The translations under genes and the position numbers were made by a program. A stretch of 64,000 nucleotides of DNA from JAXMAR01 sp046350295 (lineage in GTDB: Bacteria > Planctomycetota > Planctomycetia > Gemmatales > Gemmataceae). The notes beneath the pieces were generated by a model. It was given only the letters and a program-made list of their open reading frames with translations, did no database searches and was not told where the DNA came from. Each line of letters begins with the position of its first letter. The stretch's first letter is position 1. The stretch lies in assembly GCA_046350295.1 (NCBI GenBank), contig JAXMAR010000009.1, forward strand, positions 62,001 through 126,000, written 5' to 3'. This document shows, one piece after another, positions 35,264 through 46,211 of this stretch.

Positions 35264-36818
35264 ATGATGCGCATCCTCTTCCTGATTGTCGCGATTCCAT
35301 TTGCCGCCGCCGCGGAGGCCCCCGAGAAAACCCGCCCCGCCTCGCCGTCCGCCTGATCGCCAAGCGAACCGCTTACCCCTGGGAGCGCGCGTGACGCGAA
35401 GCGCGGGCGGCCGGAGCCGGTGGCCCCCGTCTTTGAGTTCACCAATCAAACCAAGGGGACGCTGCAAATCGTCGGGCCGCCGGAGCCGGGCGCTTCTCCT
35501 GAAGGCCCCGACGGCAAGGACATCAAGCCGCGACTACGACCGCTTCTTCGTCGCCCCGCCGCAGCTGGCGGCTCAAGCCCGGCGAAACCGCACGACTGCC
35601 GCTGCACACCCTCGCGTTCCACGATAAGACGCCGTCTCGGCTTTGTCTGGCCCGGTCCGGGAACGATGCGGCTCCCGCGCCGAGTTTTCGGTCCTGGTCC
35701 ATCCCGCCCCGCCGGGGAGCGCCGAAGAAGCCGCTGCCGGGAGCGGCCGCCGGCGAGCCGAAGTTCGGCCGCATCACGCTAGCCGGCGCCGGTCACTTTG
35801 AGGTGACCAAGGAAGCGTCGTCGGCTTCTGGAGCGGCTTGCTCAAGGACAAGGATGCGGACGTCCGTGCCGCGCGGTCGCCGCCATCAAGGAGCTGGGGA
35901 AAGTGGACGCGGGCGGTCTCGAAGCGATTGGCCCTGCCCGGACCGACGCCGATCCCGCCACGCGCAAAGCCGCGCTCGAGGCCTCGCCGCCCTCGGCAAG
36001 GCGAGCCGGCTCTCCTCAAGGAGGCCGTGCGCCGCCTTCAAGACGAGGAAATCGAGGTATCTGGCCGCGGTCGCGGCTGGGTTCCATCGACTCGAAGGAC
36101 GCCGCGGCCCGCGCGCGCTCATCCCCGTCTTGCGTGATCCGATCGCCAACGTCCGCCGCCGCGCCGCCGAGGAAATGCGGCTCTTGATCTATGACAACCC
36201 GGTCGTCGAGCCGAAGCTTCCGGGAAGCCCTCATCGACGCCCTGCAAAACGATCCGGACGAGCCTATCAGACCTACCTCATCCGCGCTCGGCTACGTGCC
36301 TCATCCGGACGCGTCGCCGCCATCCTCCCCTTCGTCAGGTCGAAAACCTCGCCGTCTCTTGGCCATCACCACGGCCGGCGACATCATCGCCGGCTTGCCG
36401 AAGGGAGCGGATCGCACGCGTGCCGGACGCCGTCAAGGAGCTGACCGAGCGCTCAAGGACAAGGAGCGCGACTTCGCGGCTTTCGCTGCAGCACATGCGG
36501 CCGGAGGGGCGAGCGGCGATCCCGACGCTCATCTGCTGGATGACCCCGGACAGCTTCCGAAAACGCCGAACACGATCCGCGTGAACCTGCTGCGCACCCT
36601 CGGCGCCTTCGGCCCGGACGCGAGCGGCCGGGCCGGCGCTGGTCCGGCGCCTGCACGAAGACGAGAACTGGCAGGTCCGCGCTTTTGCCGCCGACGCGAT
36701 CGGCAAGCTAGGCAAGGCCGGCCGCCGCTACCTGCCCGACCTGCGCCGCGCTCGCGAAGACAAGATGGACCAAGTCCGCAGCGCGGCTGCCGAGGCGATC
36801 AAGACCCTGGGGCGTTGA
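35264..36818 (+). pseudogene. Secreted HEAT-repeat protein, many frameshifts
   Basis: ATG at 35264 (GGAGG upstream) encodes signal peptide MMRILFLIVAIPFAAAAEAP. Across several frames the text continues: VFEFTNQTKGTLQIVGPPEP, KFGRITLAGAGHFEVTKEAS, LKDKDADVR, VAAIKELGKVDAGGLEAIGP, ALIPVLRDPIANVRRRAAEE, NLLRTLGAFGPDAS, and finally DQVRSAAAEAIKTLGR with TGA at 36816. The repeated ALxxxLxDxxxxVRxxAAxAL pattern is that of HEAT/PBS-lyase repeats, a protein-protein scaffold. At least eight indels are needed, matching the surrounding error-rich stretch. Confidence 0.65.
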
Positions 36819-36838
36819 AAGCGGGGGAGCGGCGTTGC

Positions 36839-37528
36839 TCACACTCCGCGCGCCTTCGGGTCCCAGATGAACTTGTGCATCTGCAACTGCATGCGCGCTT
36901 GCAGGCCGGAGGCGAGGAGCCAGTCGGCGAGCTGGCGCGGCGCGACGCTGTCGAAGGCCGCCGAGACGAGGACGTTGAAGCGGCGGTCGAGCTCATGGCG
37001 GCGGATCGCCTCCACCGTCCAATCGAAATCGCGGCGCGAGGCGAGGACGAACTTGATCTCGTCCGTCGGCTTCAAGTGGTCGAGGTTGCTCCACTGGTTG
37101 TTCTCGCACTCGCCGCTATCCGGGCACTTGAGGTCCATGATGACGTGGACGCGGCGATCGACCCGACTGACGTCGCGCAGGCCGCTCGTCTCCAGGAGGA
37201 CCGTGTGGCCAAGATCGGCAAGGCGCGTCATCAGCGGGAACACTTCTTCCTGCAAAAGCGGCTCGCCACCGGTGATCTCGACCAGCGCGGTGCGATAGTC
37301 CTCCACCTGTGCTACGATCTCCTCGAGCGGAATCGGCTCGCCTTGCGTGAAGGCGTGTGGCGTGTCGCACCAGACGCAGCGCGCGTCGCACACGGCAAGG
37401 CGGACGAAGACGCACGGCAACCCGGCGAAGGTCGATTCCCCCTGGATGCTGCGGTAGATCTCGTGAATCAGAAGCCGCCCCGCCGGCTTTCCGGCGAGAG
37501 GCAGCAGGCGCTGCGAGAGGCTGTCCAT
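36839..37528 (-). CDS. queE: 7-carboxy-7-deazaguanine synthase
   Basis: 229 aa. Radical SAM cluster motif CDARCVWC (Cys47, Cys51, Cys54), substrate-binding EIYRSIQGES near the N-terminus and EITGGEPLLQEE. QueE converts 6-carboxytetrahydropterin to 7-carboxy-7-deazaguanine in queuosine/preQ0 synthesis. The C-x3-C-x2-C spacing is the usual radical SAM type. It is intact although both neighbours are full of indels. Other que genes are not nearby. A -10-like CATAAT ends 6 nt before the ATG. Confidence 0.93.
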   Translation of the reverse strand: MDSLSQRLLPLAGKPAGRLLIHEIYRSIQGESTFAGLPCVFVRLAVCDARCVWCDTPHAFTQGEPIPLEEIVAQVEDYRTALVEITGGEPLLQEEVFPLMTRLADLGHTVLLETSGLRDVSRVDRRVHVIMDLKCPDSGECENNQWSNLDHLKPTDEIKFVLASRRDFDWTVEAIRRHELDRRFNVLVSAAFDSVAPRQLADWLLASGLQARMQLQMHKFIWDPKARGV

Positions 37529-37534
37529 GCCGTC

Positions 37535-37540
37535 ATTATG
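37535..37540 (-). promoter_or_regulatory. -10-like box 6 nt before queE ATG
   Basis: CATAAT on the minus strand, 6 nt from the ATG at 37528, with no Shine-Dalgarno between; CAGACA at 37558-37563 could be a weak -35. Confidence 0.4.
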
Positions 37541-37622
37541 ATTGCCTTAACGGGAGATGTCTGCCCCAGCCGCCAACAGACGCGAGGTCGGCGTCCAGGA
37601 GATTGGTCGCTCTTTCACGAGC

Positions 37623-38903
37623 TCACCCCGACTCGCGCGCCACCAGGTAGCTGAAACGCTCGCGGAATTGATCGACCGACATATCGACGGTGGCCGCGAA
37701 CTTGGCGAGGGTCGCGGGGTTCTCGAAGTCGCGCTTCTCCAGGCGGAGCATGTAGCGGCGGGCGCATTCGTAGCCTTCGCCGTTGACGTCCACGACGCGC
37801 GTCCGCATCCGCTTCGTCTCAGGGTTCAGCATCAGGTCAAAGGGCAAGGGCTCCATGTGTCCCTCGACGAAGCTGATGATGGCCCCGAACTTGGCCGACT
37901 CCTCCGAGCGCAGGAACTTGACGGCGCCGTAGCCCAGGTCGCGCGTGTATTCGGCGTCGAACGGGATCGGGTCGGCGCGCAGCCAGGTCCTTGTCGATGA
38001 AGGTGGTCTTGATGTTGAGGGCTCAGGGCCGCTGCATGCCAGGCTATCGCGCATCTGCGGCCGAACTCGATCTCGCCGAGGCGCAGGTGGCCGATGCGGA
38101 TCGCGGACCACCGTGCCGTAGCGGCCCAGGACGCCGCTCGACTCTACGGCGGCGGGGGCCTTCTCGCCGGGGGAAACAGGGCACCACCGGCGAGGACGAC
38201 GACGCCGTATTCCTGCCCCTTGGCCTTGCGGCGCTGATGATCGAGCCGATGATGATGTCGCACAGTTCGTTGAGGGTGACTTCGCGGCCGCGGAACTCCT
38301 CGGGGATGATGGTGAGGGTGGCGGCGGAGGCCTTGCCGATGCCGAGGGCGAGGTGGCCGGCGGCGGCGACCCATGCTGACGGGGAATTGCCAGCGGCTGG
38401 TGGTGCAGGGCGTCCAGCGAGATGGACGATGGCCGTGCCGATCTGGCGGGCGGTCTCGAAGCCGAAGGTGGGTGTAGACCGGAAGGGCGAGGCAGGTCGT
38501 TGTCGATGGTCATGGCGGGGACATGGGCGACGCGGATGCGGCCTTGCCGATGCGGTAGACCTGGCCGAGTAAGCCGTGTCGTCACCGCCGATGGTGACGA
38601 GCAGATCGAGCTCCATGGCGGAACGTGTCGAGCACGTTCTTCATGTCGGCCGGGGTCTTTGGTGGGGTTGGTGCGGGCGGTGCCGAGGATGGAGCCGCCG
38701 CGGAAATGCAACCGCGGACGTCCTCCATGCCAAGGGGCTTGAAGGCGTCGCCTTTGCACTTGACGAGGTTGCGGAAGCCGTCGCGGTCCAGCCTGGATGC
38801 CGTTGTTGAGGGCTTCGATGTCGGTGACGGAGCTGATGACGCCGTTGATGCCTGGGGCCGGGCCGCCGCGGCGAAGAGCCAACGAGGTGATCGGGCTCGC
38901 CAT
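37623..38903 (-). pseudogene. 6-phosphofructokinase, probably PPi-dependent (frameshifted)
   Basis: ATG at 38903 opens MASPITSLALRRGGPAPGIN; the rest lies in several frames: NLVKCKGDAFKPLGMEDVRG, RGGSILGTARTNPTK, MELDLLVTIGGDDTAYSA, TIDNDLP, TPTFGFETARQIGTAIVH, AAGHLALGIGKASAATLTII, EFRGREVTLNELCDIIIGSI, ending in an intact C-terminal part (FDAEYTRDLGYGAVKFLRSE, LEKRDFENPATLAKFAATVD). The GGDDT motif, with Asp where ATP enzymes have Gly, and TIDND suggest a PPi-type PFK. Catalyses fructose 6-phosphate phosphorylation in glycolysis. About 427 codons, normal length, so the breaks are probably consensus errors. Confidence 0.8.
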
Positions 38904-39175
38904 GTTGCTGTCCTCCCCGAATCCGATGCAGAACAAGAAATCATTGTAGCGGATAGAGGCGAAGCGTGGCCAGGGCGCTGGCCCCCGGGCGATCGGACGG
39001 CATAGGGTCGACAGCGCGACTCGAGCATCTCGCGCGGCGAATTCTTGGATGGCGCCGGGGTGGAGGGGCGACGCGCGCGTGGCGAAGACGTGGGGCGCTG
39101 TCGAGGGCTGGCGTGTATCCGCCGGCGTGGCTTGGATCAAGCAGCCCTTGACCTTGGCGGAGCGACGGTGGTGTC

Positions 39176-39400
39176 ATGGGCGTGGTCGAGCAGCCGTTTC
39201 GCGGCGAATCGAGTTCTTGAGGCCGGCTCTCCAGCAGCGGCCGTGGATGCTGATCGTCGCGGTGGCGATCGGGGCAATTGGGTTGTGGGTTACCAGCGGC
39301 GGGAGTCTACGACCGGCGATCAGGCGCGGCGCCTGCGGGCTGCGCATCACCGAATCCAATGACGGCGCCGACCTGCCAACCGTTTTAGGCAGGAGCGCGT
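39176..39400 (+). pseudogene. Membrane protein N-terminal fragment, frameshifted
   Basis: ATG at 39176 gives MGVVEQPFRGES, then a frame change near 39210 gives RIEFLRPALQQRPWMLIVAV and AIGAIGLWVTSGGSLRPAIR, one clear membrane helix. The 3' part dissolves into frame changes. It may be joined to the zinc-ribbon reading that begins near 39500. No family recognised. The 272 bp between it and the PFK start hold no readable gene. Confidence 0.35.
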
Positions 39401-39499
39401 CCCCCGGCGGTCGGTCTACGTCCTGCCCAATGGTGGGGACCCTGCGTTTGCCGCGGCCGCGAGGAGTTCCAGCCGAAGCGAGAATAATTCAGTCTCGTT

Positions 39500-40062
39500 T
39501 CCTGTTCGGCGTGGAGAACAAGCTGAAGGTCTCGAGAACGGCTGGCCGGCAAGGCGGTCAAGTGTCCCAAGTGCGGCAAGCCGGTGCGTGTGCCGGCTAA
39601 GGCGGAAGAGGCGCCGTGGCCGCCGCCGTCAAGGCGCGGAAGGGTTAAGCAAACGCCTGCGGCCACGACGTGGCGGCGACACCATCCATCACCTGCGGCG
39701 ACTGTCGGAAGAAGCTCTTTGATCCGTGCAAGGAAACGCAGGGAAGGCGGTCAAATGTTCCGGCTGCGGCAAACCGGTCAAGGTCCCGGCGGCCAGCCGG
39801 CGCCGGCTGAGAAATCGAGAAGAGGCGATCAGGCCGGGAGAGCGCACGCGCTGGCCCGGGGCGGCCACGCCGGGAGCGTTCAAGGCCTCGGCGCCCCTGT
39901 TTCCAGAAGAAGGCCGGCGCGGAGGCGAGGCGAGAAAGCAGCGCCGCGAAGACGATCCCAAGCGCGGCAAGCGGCCGGCCTCGAAGGAGAGGTGGGAGAA
40001 GTTGCGATTGGAGCGACCCGCGCCTGCTCAAGCGCTCAGGGGCCGACTGAAGTATTTAAGCA
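39500..40062 (+). pseudogene. Protein with repeated zinc-ribbon motifs, frameshifted
   Basis: In alternating frames: ENKLKVS, GKAVKCPKCGKPVRVPAKAE (39550-39610), ITCGDCRKKLF (about 39690), GKAVKCSGCGKPVKVPAASR (39740-39800), then an Arg/Lys-rich stretch (RREDDPKRGKRPASKERWEK). The two CxxCGKPV(R/K)VPA units are tandem zinc ribbons like those at the N-terminus of many planctomycete proteins. Start and end cannot be fixed because of indels. Confidence 0.45.
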
Positions 40063-40782
<720 letters not shown>

Positions 40783-41376
40783 ATGCTCGTCGCCTGCCGC
40801 CGTCGCCGACGACCCCCAGGAGCTGCGTCTCCCTCTTCAACGGCAAAAGACCTGACCGGCTGGAAATCGACCGGCAAGATGGCTGTCTGGTCGGCCTGCA
40901 TTGCAATCATCCTGCGGGGGGGCGGCGGCTGGCTGCTGGCGACGCGCGAAGTTCGGCGATTTCGACCTTCAGCTCGAATACAAGATGCCCAGGAAACCCA
41001 ACTCCGGCGTCGCTCTCCGCGCTACAACGACAGCAGGACCCCGCCACCACGGCATGGAATCCAGCTCATCGACGACGAAGGCTGGCCCGGCAAGCTGGAA
41101 TCCTGGCAGCACACCGGCTCCATCTGCAACGTCGTTCCCGCCAAGAAGATCAACAACTGGCCCATCGGCGAGTGGAACAAAATCATCGTCTGCTCCGGCC
41201 GCCGCGTCAGGTTGAACAGAACGGTGACCAATGCGGTCGACGCGAACTCGACGAGCTGGACGACTTCAAACGCACCCCGGCCTGACGCGCGGGGTTACGT
41301 GGGCTTCCCGGAGGCACCCGCAATAAGCGCGTCGAGTTCCGCAACATCTTCCTCAGGAACTCAACAAGCGACCAGG
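40783..41376 (+). pseudogene. DUF1080 protein, frameshifted
   Basis: From about ATG 40783, in several frames: LFNGK, KDLTGWKSTGK, FGDFDLQLEYKMPRKPNSGV, ALRATTTAGPRHHGME, QLIDDEGWPGKLESWQHTGS, NVVPAKKINNWPIGEWNKII, RGYVGFPEAP and near the end RVEFRNIFLR. These are the standard landmarks of DUF1080 (3-keto-disaccharide hydrolase-like) proteins, in order and at normal spacing, so the gene is whole apart from indels. An exported sugar-degrading role is likely. The start is approximate. Confidence 0.75.
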
Positions 41377-41385
41377 CCTTTCAGG

Positions 41386-41432
41386 CCGGAAGCGTGAGCG
41401 ACGAGACGCGCATCCGTCGTTCACGCTTCCGG
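41386..41432. repeat. REP-like palindrome
   Basis: Arms CCGGAAGCGTGAGCGAC (41386-41402) and GTCGTTCACGCTTCCGG (41416-41432), 16 of 17 pairing, 13-nt loop. It lies between convergent genes and resembles dispersed palindromes I remember from Gemmataceae genomes. Confidence 0.6.
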
Positions 41433-41439
41433 CTCTGAT

Positions 41440-42193
41440 GTTCTGGCGCCGGCCGCGAACAGGCGGGTCGAGGCGATACAGCTCGCTCATGGCCAGGCGG
41501 GGGTCGAGGTGGGCCGCGCGCAGCCAGGCGGATCGTCGAAAAACGCCGGTGAGGACCGCGAAGAACTCGGCCTCGTTCGTGGCGTAGCCGTAGGGGTCGA
41601 GGAGACACGCCGGCGGCGCCTCGACCGCCCGTACGAGACCGCGTACGCCGTCATCGCCGTGCGCCCAGCGCGCTTGGCGAGTGACGCCGGCATCGGCGAA
41701 GCCCCGTCGGCTTCGCCGGACAGCATGTCGATCTTGTGCGCGACTCGTAGGCGGGTTGTCCCCATATCCCGGCAGCGCGTCCGCCTGCGCGCAGTCCCAG
41801 GAGGCGTGATCGGACCGTGCGGATCGGCCTTCGCCTTCGAGGGCCTCCGTGCCTTCGAGATATGCTCCGCCCGCTCCGAGCACCGTCGCCGCGCCCCGGT
41901 AGCCGCTCGGACCGAGGACCGTCATCACGTTGTCGAAGTAAAATCCGTCCTGGCCGAGGACGAGCACCCCGGCGAGCGCGGACACGGCCATCTCCGCGGT
42001 GATCTCCAGACCGCGGCCGCTTCCAGTCCTTCTCCGCGACCAGAGTGCGCTGATGTCGCCGCTTTTAGTTGAAGTTCGGCGGGCAACAACGCGTAGTGAG
42101 CAGCGTTGTTCTTGAGGATGTCGAGCCATTCGGCCGAGCAGCTCGGCGAGGAAGCTACTAGCGCCGGCAGCTTTCAGCCAGGAGAAGAGCATG
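41440..42193 (-). pseudogene. mtfA: M90 family zinc peptidase (MtfA-like), frameshifted
   Basis: ATG at 42193 opens MLFSWLKA. In changing frames follow GLEITAEMAVSALAGVLVLG, QDGFYFDNVMTVLGPSGYRG, AATVLGAGGAYLEGTEALEG, DALPGYGDN, VAHKIDMLSGEADGASPMPA, ACLLDPYGYATNEAEFFAVL and FRRSAWLRAAHLDP. Order and motifs match MtfA/M90 peptidases. The zinc-binding HEFAH before KIDMLSGEADG is garbled by indels (only the final AHKID is readable), so catalytic integrity cannot be judged. In E. coli MtfA titrates the repressor Mlc; role here unknown. Confidence 0.75.
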
Positions 42194-42269
42194 GGCGGAG
42201 AGATTTCGTCCGGTTGGGGAAGTGGCTGAAGTTGTCCTTCTACGTCGTTCAGTTCACGCTTGGCTGCGG

Positions 42270-42712
42270 GATTGTCGGCGGGGCTACCTTTTTCCACAGG
42301 TCCTCCGGCAGCACATCAGGTACCCTTCTTCACGATGGACCACGCCCCCTGTCCCAGCTCGTTCTCCAGCTGGTTGGCGCCCCAGCCGGAGTAGCCGGCG
42401 AACATGCGGAAACGCAGCTCCGCGCTGAGCAAGGGTCGGTGATTCGCTCCTACGGGCGTCCCCCATGTACACGCCGGGGATGATCTCCCTTCGGATGCTC
42501 CGATCGCCCAGGCCAATCGCGCTGTGACCATGGAGGAGGAGGCCGTCGAAGCGGCACGGGCCGCCACGTGAGCAGGGAGGGGCGTCTTTCACCTTGGCGG
42601 GGCGGTTGAGGACGAGGCCGAGGCGCCCTCGCCGCCAACAGGACGACGGCGCGGCCGAAGAAACCGTCGTTCAAGCTGGGCCGCGCACAGAAGGGGAACC
42701 CGCCAACGATGC
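42270..42712 (-). pseudogene. yqgE: YqgE/AlgH family protein (UPF0301), frameshifted
   Basis: Across frames the minus strand reads LNDGFFGRAVVLLAARAP, LHGHSAIGLGDRSI, EIIPGVYMG, LSAELRFRMFAGYSGWGANQ and LENELGQGAWSIVKKG, the characteristic YqgE landmarks in the right order. The start lies near 42700 but cannot be fixed. The family is widespread with unknown biochemical function; AlgH affects alginate regulation in Pseudomonas. It precedes the M90 peptidase gene by about 80 bp on the same strand. Confidence 0.7.
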
Positions 42713-42814
42713 ACCATGTCGCCTCCCGCCAAATGCTTGGACCGGACGCCGTTCCTTGTTATTCTACGGGAACGCCTCGAGCGGCGAGGATGGAAATTCT
42801 TCTGACCTACCTAC

Positions 42815-43353
42815 ATGAACGCCGAGCAACTTCGCGCCCCTCCAGGCCCCGTTCAAGACAAATACCGCGGCCAGCCAGCGCCCGTGCTGCTCACTCTGAA
42901 GGCCCAGGGGCGCCCTCGACCCGGAGGACATCGTCTACCGCGGCATAGCAGGGCTACAAACCGCGGGCCTCCACCCCGGCGCCGGCGGCGCGCCACCCAG
43001 GTTCTCTGCGCTGGCGACATGCTGCTCGAAGCCCTCGTCGGCTGCACCGGCGTCAGCAAAGGCGGTCGCCACCGCTGCTCAGCATCCCCATTCGCGGCGG
43101 GGCCATCCGCGTCGGGGTGACATGGACTTCCGCGGCGCCTGGCGTCAACAAGTACGCCGGTCGGCTTCGCATCCGCCTCACCGTCGAACTGGAGAGCGAG
43201 CGCGACCCCGGAGCAGCTCGACAAGCTCCTCCAACTCACGAAACGCCTGCGTCGTCTATCAGACCCTCGCCAGCCCTACAGATGACCGCGGAAGCAAGAC
43301 GGCGAGAAGGTTCGGTCATCGCTTCCGACGCTAAAATGCTCCTCGACTTCTGA
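42815..43353 (+). pseudogene. OsmC family protein, frameshifted
   Basis: ATG at 42815 opens MNAEQLRAPPGPVQDKYRGQ. In changing frames: LLTLKAQG, CAGDMLLEALVGCTGVS, MDFRGAW, NKYAG and IRLTVELES. CAGDMLLEALVGCTG holds the OsmC peroxidatic-type cysteine region. OsmC proteins reduce organic hydroperoxides with two cysteines (second cysteine: VGC). Divergent from yqgE with a 100-bp gap. The C-terminal end is approximate. Confidence 0.7.
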
Positions 43354-43382
43354 CCTCTAACTTCTGCATTCTGGCTTTCCCC

Positions 43383-44848
43383 ATGCCCGCCCGTCCCGAC
43401 GACCGCCTGAGCTCCTGATCATCGACGACGAGCCGGCGCATGCCAAGGTCGTCGCCGAGAGCCTGGAACGCGTCGGCTACGACTGCGCCATCGCCACCTC
43501 CTCCGCCGCGGGGGCCCGGTCGATCGAGACCGAGGAGCCGGACCTCATCCTCACGGACCTGAAGATGGACGCATGTCCGGCCTGGACATTCTCCGCAAGG
43601 CCAAGCTGGAACTGCCCAACGCCGAAGTGGTCGTCATCACCGGACACGGCGACGTGCAGACCGTCGGGCGATGAAGGCCGGGGCGGCCAACTTCCTGCAA
43701 AAACCGCTCAATCTCCATGCGGACCATGGTCGACCGGGCGGCCGAAACGCTGCCGCGTCGCCGCGGCAAGAACGGCTCGAGCAGCTCGGCGCGAAGTTCA
43801 ACTTCGAAGAGTCGTCGGCAACGAGATCGAAGATGCACGACATCATCGCCAAGCTCCGCTCCATCGCCCGACGGCCGCCACCGTCCTCATCCAGGGGGAA
43901 ACCGGGACGGGAAAGCCGGGGTCGCCAGGCGATCCACAACAACTCGCCGCGCAAGAACAAGAACTTCGTGGCCATGAGTGCACGGCCCTCGGCGAGCCTG
44001 CTTGAAGGACATTCGGCCACGAGCCGGGGAAGCTCGCGCCGACCGCATGCAGGGCCGCTTCGAGCACGCCAGCGGCGGCGCTCTTCCTCGACGAGGTTGG
44101 TGACATGCCGCTGTCAACCAGGCCAAGCTGCTGCGCGTGCTGGAAAACCAGGAGGTGTACATCGGCTCCAACGAGGCGATCAAGGTGAACGTCGGCTTCT
44201 GTCGGCGACGCACCCGCGGCCTGGAGGCCGCCGTCGCCGAGGGGAAGTTTCGCCAGGACCTTTATTTCCGCCTCAAGGTGGTGACGTCAAGCTGCCCGCC
44301 CTGCGCGACGCAAGAGGACATCCCTCTGCTCTCCGCCCACTTCATCAAGGAGCTAAGCCAGCGCTGGCAAGAAGGTCACCGGTATCGCCGAGCCGCTGCG
44401 CCGGGCCATGGCCCAGCACGACTGGTCCGGCACCGTCCGCGAGCTGCGCAATGTCCTCGAAAGCATGATCGTGCAGGACACGGACGGCGTCCTGAACCTC
44501 GATGATTTGCAGGAAGGGGACTCGCTCAAAGGCTTGCGGGGCGCCGAGTCGCGGCCTGCCGTGCCCGCCGCACTCGTCGGCCGGCCCCTGAGCGAGGTCG
44601 AGCGCTACTACATCGAGCAGACCTTGGCATTGACAGAGGGCAACCGCGAAGAAGCGGCGCGCCGCCTCGGCATCGGCGAGCGCACCCTCTATCGCGTCAT
44701 CCAGGATTGGAAGAACCAGGACAAGATCAAGGCGGCGCTCGCGGATGCGAACGGCGAGATCGAGACCGCGGCGAAGGCGCTCGGCATGAAACCGCCGGCG
44801 CTCGAGCGGAAGCTGAAGAAGTGGGGCCTGCCTGTCGACGAGACGTGA
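43383..44848 (+). pseudogene. NtrC-type sigma-54 response regulator, N-terminal two-thirds frameshifted
   Basis: From ATG 43383, in alternating frames: LLIIDDEPAHAKVVAESLER, EEPDLILTDLKMDA (phospho-acceptor Asp in LTDLKM), VVVITGHGDVQTV, MKAGAANFLQKPLNL: a receiver domain. Then QLGAKFNFE, VLIQGETGTGK, KFRQDLYFRLKVVT and IPLLSAHFIKELSQRW: the AAA+ domain. The last 147 codons (44408-44848) are intact: HDWSGTVRELRNVLESM, then a Fis HTH NREEAARRLGIGERTLYRVI and an extra helix-turn-helix-like tail (ETAAKALGMKPPALERKLKK). No histidine kinase nearby. Confidence 0.85.
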
Positions 44849-44981
44849 AGTATTAAAACATCATTAACAAGAAGTAACGCTTCTTGCATTGAAAGCATGC
44901 TCGGCGCGTTGTAACTTCTTGTGATCCCGAGTCACACGAAGCAGGCCCCTTTCAGCCTCCTTCGCATTTCAGGTCTCGATC

Positions 44982-45025
44982 AGAGGCTGTTCAAAACGGG
45001 GACGCGACTCTTTTGAACAGCCTCT
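44982..45025. repeat. 15-bp perfect inverted repeat
   Basis: AGAGGCTGTTCAAAA (44982-44996) and TTTTGAACAGCCTCT (45011-45025), 14-nt loop, ending 19 nt before the ATG at 45045. Possible terminator for the regulator gene, or an interspersed palindrome in the next gene's 5' leader. Confidence 0.6.
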
Positions 45026-45044
45026 CAGCGCCGAGAGGACCCGC

Positions 45045-46181
45045 ATGAGCTCCAGAAACCAGCGCCACCGCTCCACCGTTCGCCCCAGCGTCGAACAACT
45101 CGAACAACGCGAAACGCCCACGGTCAACTTTTACGGCGGCAACCTGCTGCCTCACGTCGAAGCCCAGGCCGTCTTCTATGGCGCCGACTGGAACAACGTC
45201 TCCACGCAGGTCGCCCAGAAGGCGACGATCGACGCCTCCCTCGTCGACGTCACCGGCGGCGCCTACATGGATACCCTGACGAATGCCGGCTACAACGTGT
45301 ACCGCGGCACGGCCTCCCCCGGCTTCGTCGATCCCGTCACGAACATCTCCGGCACGACGATCACCGACGCCGCCATCCGCGCCCGTATCCAGACCGACAT
45401 CATGAACCCCTTGAGCGGCGCCCAGCAACCGGACGCCAACCGGCTCTATATCGTCTACGTCGAGCCCAACGTCGCCATCACCCTCGGGGGCAATCAGACC
45501 ACGCAGAACGGCATCCTCGGCTGGCACGGCGCCTTCGGCGGAACCGACATCAACAACAACCCCGTCACCATCCGCTATGCGGTCATCGCCTACCCGGGCG
45601 GCACTACCATTCACAACAGCCGTCTCGTCTCGGCCGACGTCGATCAGCTCACGGCCGTGGCGTCGCATGAATTGGCCGAGGCGGTCACCGATCCGGACGT
45701 GAACTATAGCCGGCTCGGCTGGTACGATCCGCGCCGCGGCGAAATCGCGGACATAACCGAGAACAACCCGAGCGCCCTCGTCCGCCTCGACGGCTACCTC
45801 GTCCAGGAAGTCGCGGGCAAGAATGATCAACTCCTGACGATTTCGAACCCGAACCCCAATCCGCCACCGTCATCGCAGGTCTCGACGACGACGACCATGA
45901 CGGCCGGGCCGGTCAACTATCCGCGCCGCGGCAACCCGACCGTGACTCTCACCATCACCGTAACGCCGGCGTCCGGCACGACCATCCCGGACGGCACGAT
46001 CGAGCTGATCTACAACGGCACGATCCTGGGCACCGGCCAGCTCCGGGTCGTCAACGGCGTCGCCACGGTCACGTTCAACCTGGTCTTCTACGCCCGCGGC
46101 ACGTACACGGTCTCGGCCGCGTATCTGGGATCGTCGGCGTTCCTGGGGAGCGCCAGCAACTCGGTAACGGTGACGGTGTAA
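45045..46181 (+). CDS. Secreted metallopeptidase-like protein with Ig-like domain
   Basis: 378 aa, ATG preceded by GAGAGGA. No classic signal peptide; the N-terminus has VRPSVEQLEQRETPTV, the LExRxxP motif of planctomycete exported proteins. Residues about 40-265 form a domain with VASHELAEAVTDPDV (His208, Glu209), a variant of HExxH lacking the second His but followed by an Asp-rich segment, as in a family of plant EXORDIUM-like and bacterial proteins. After a Pro-rich linker (NPNPNPPPSSQ) a C-terminal Ig-like domain follows (GTIELIYNGTILGTGQLRVV). Probably surface-exposed; peptidase activity unproven. Confidence 0.75.
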   Translation: MSSRNQRHRSTVRPSVEQLEQRETPTVNFYGGNLLPHVEAQAVFYGADWNNVSTQVAQKATIDASLVDVTGGAYMDTLTNAGYNVYRGTASPGFVDPVTNISGTTITDAAIRARIQTDIMNPLSGAQQPDANRLYIVYVEPNVAITLGGNQTTQNGILGWHGAFGGTDINNNPVTIRYAVIAYPGGTTIHNSRLVSADVDQLTAVASHELAEAVTDPDVNYSRLGWYDPRRGEIADITENNPSALVRLDGYLVQEVAGKNDQLLTISNPNPNPPPSSQVSTTTTMTAGPVNYPRRGNPTVTLTITVTPASGTTIPDGTIELIYNGTILGTGQLRVVNGVATVTFNLVFYARGTYTVSAAYLGSSAFLGSASNSVTVTV

Positions 46182-46211
46182 GACAGAACTCTGGACGCAG
46201 CCGATCAAGAC

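Noticed and set aside
37623..39140. Longer PFK start at 39140
   Set aside because: The extra 79 residues are not PFK-like; MASPITSL at 38903 matches the family N-terminus.
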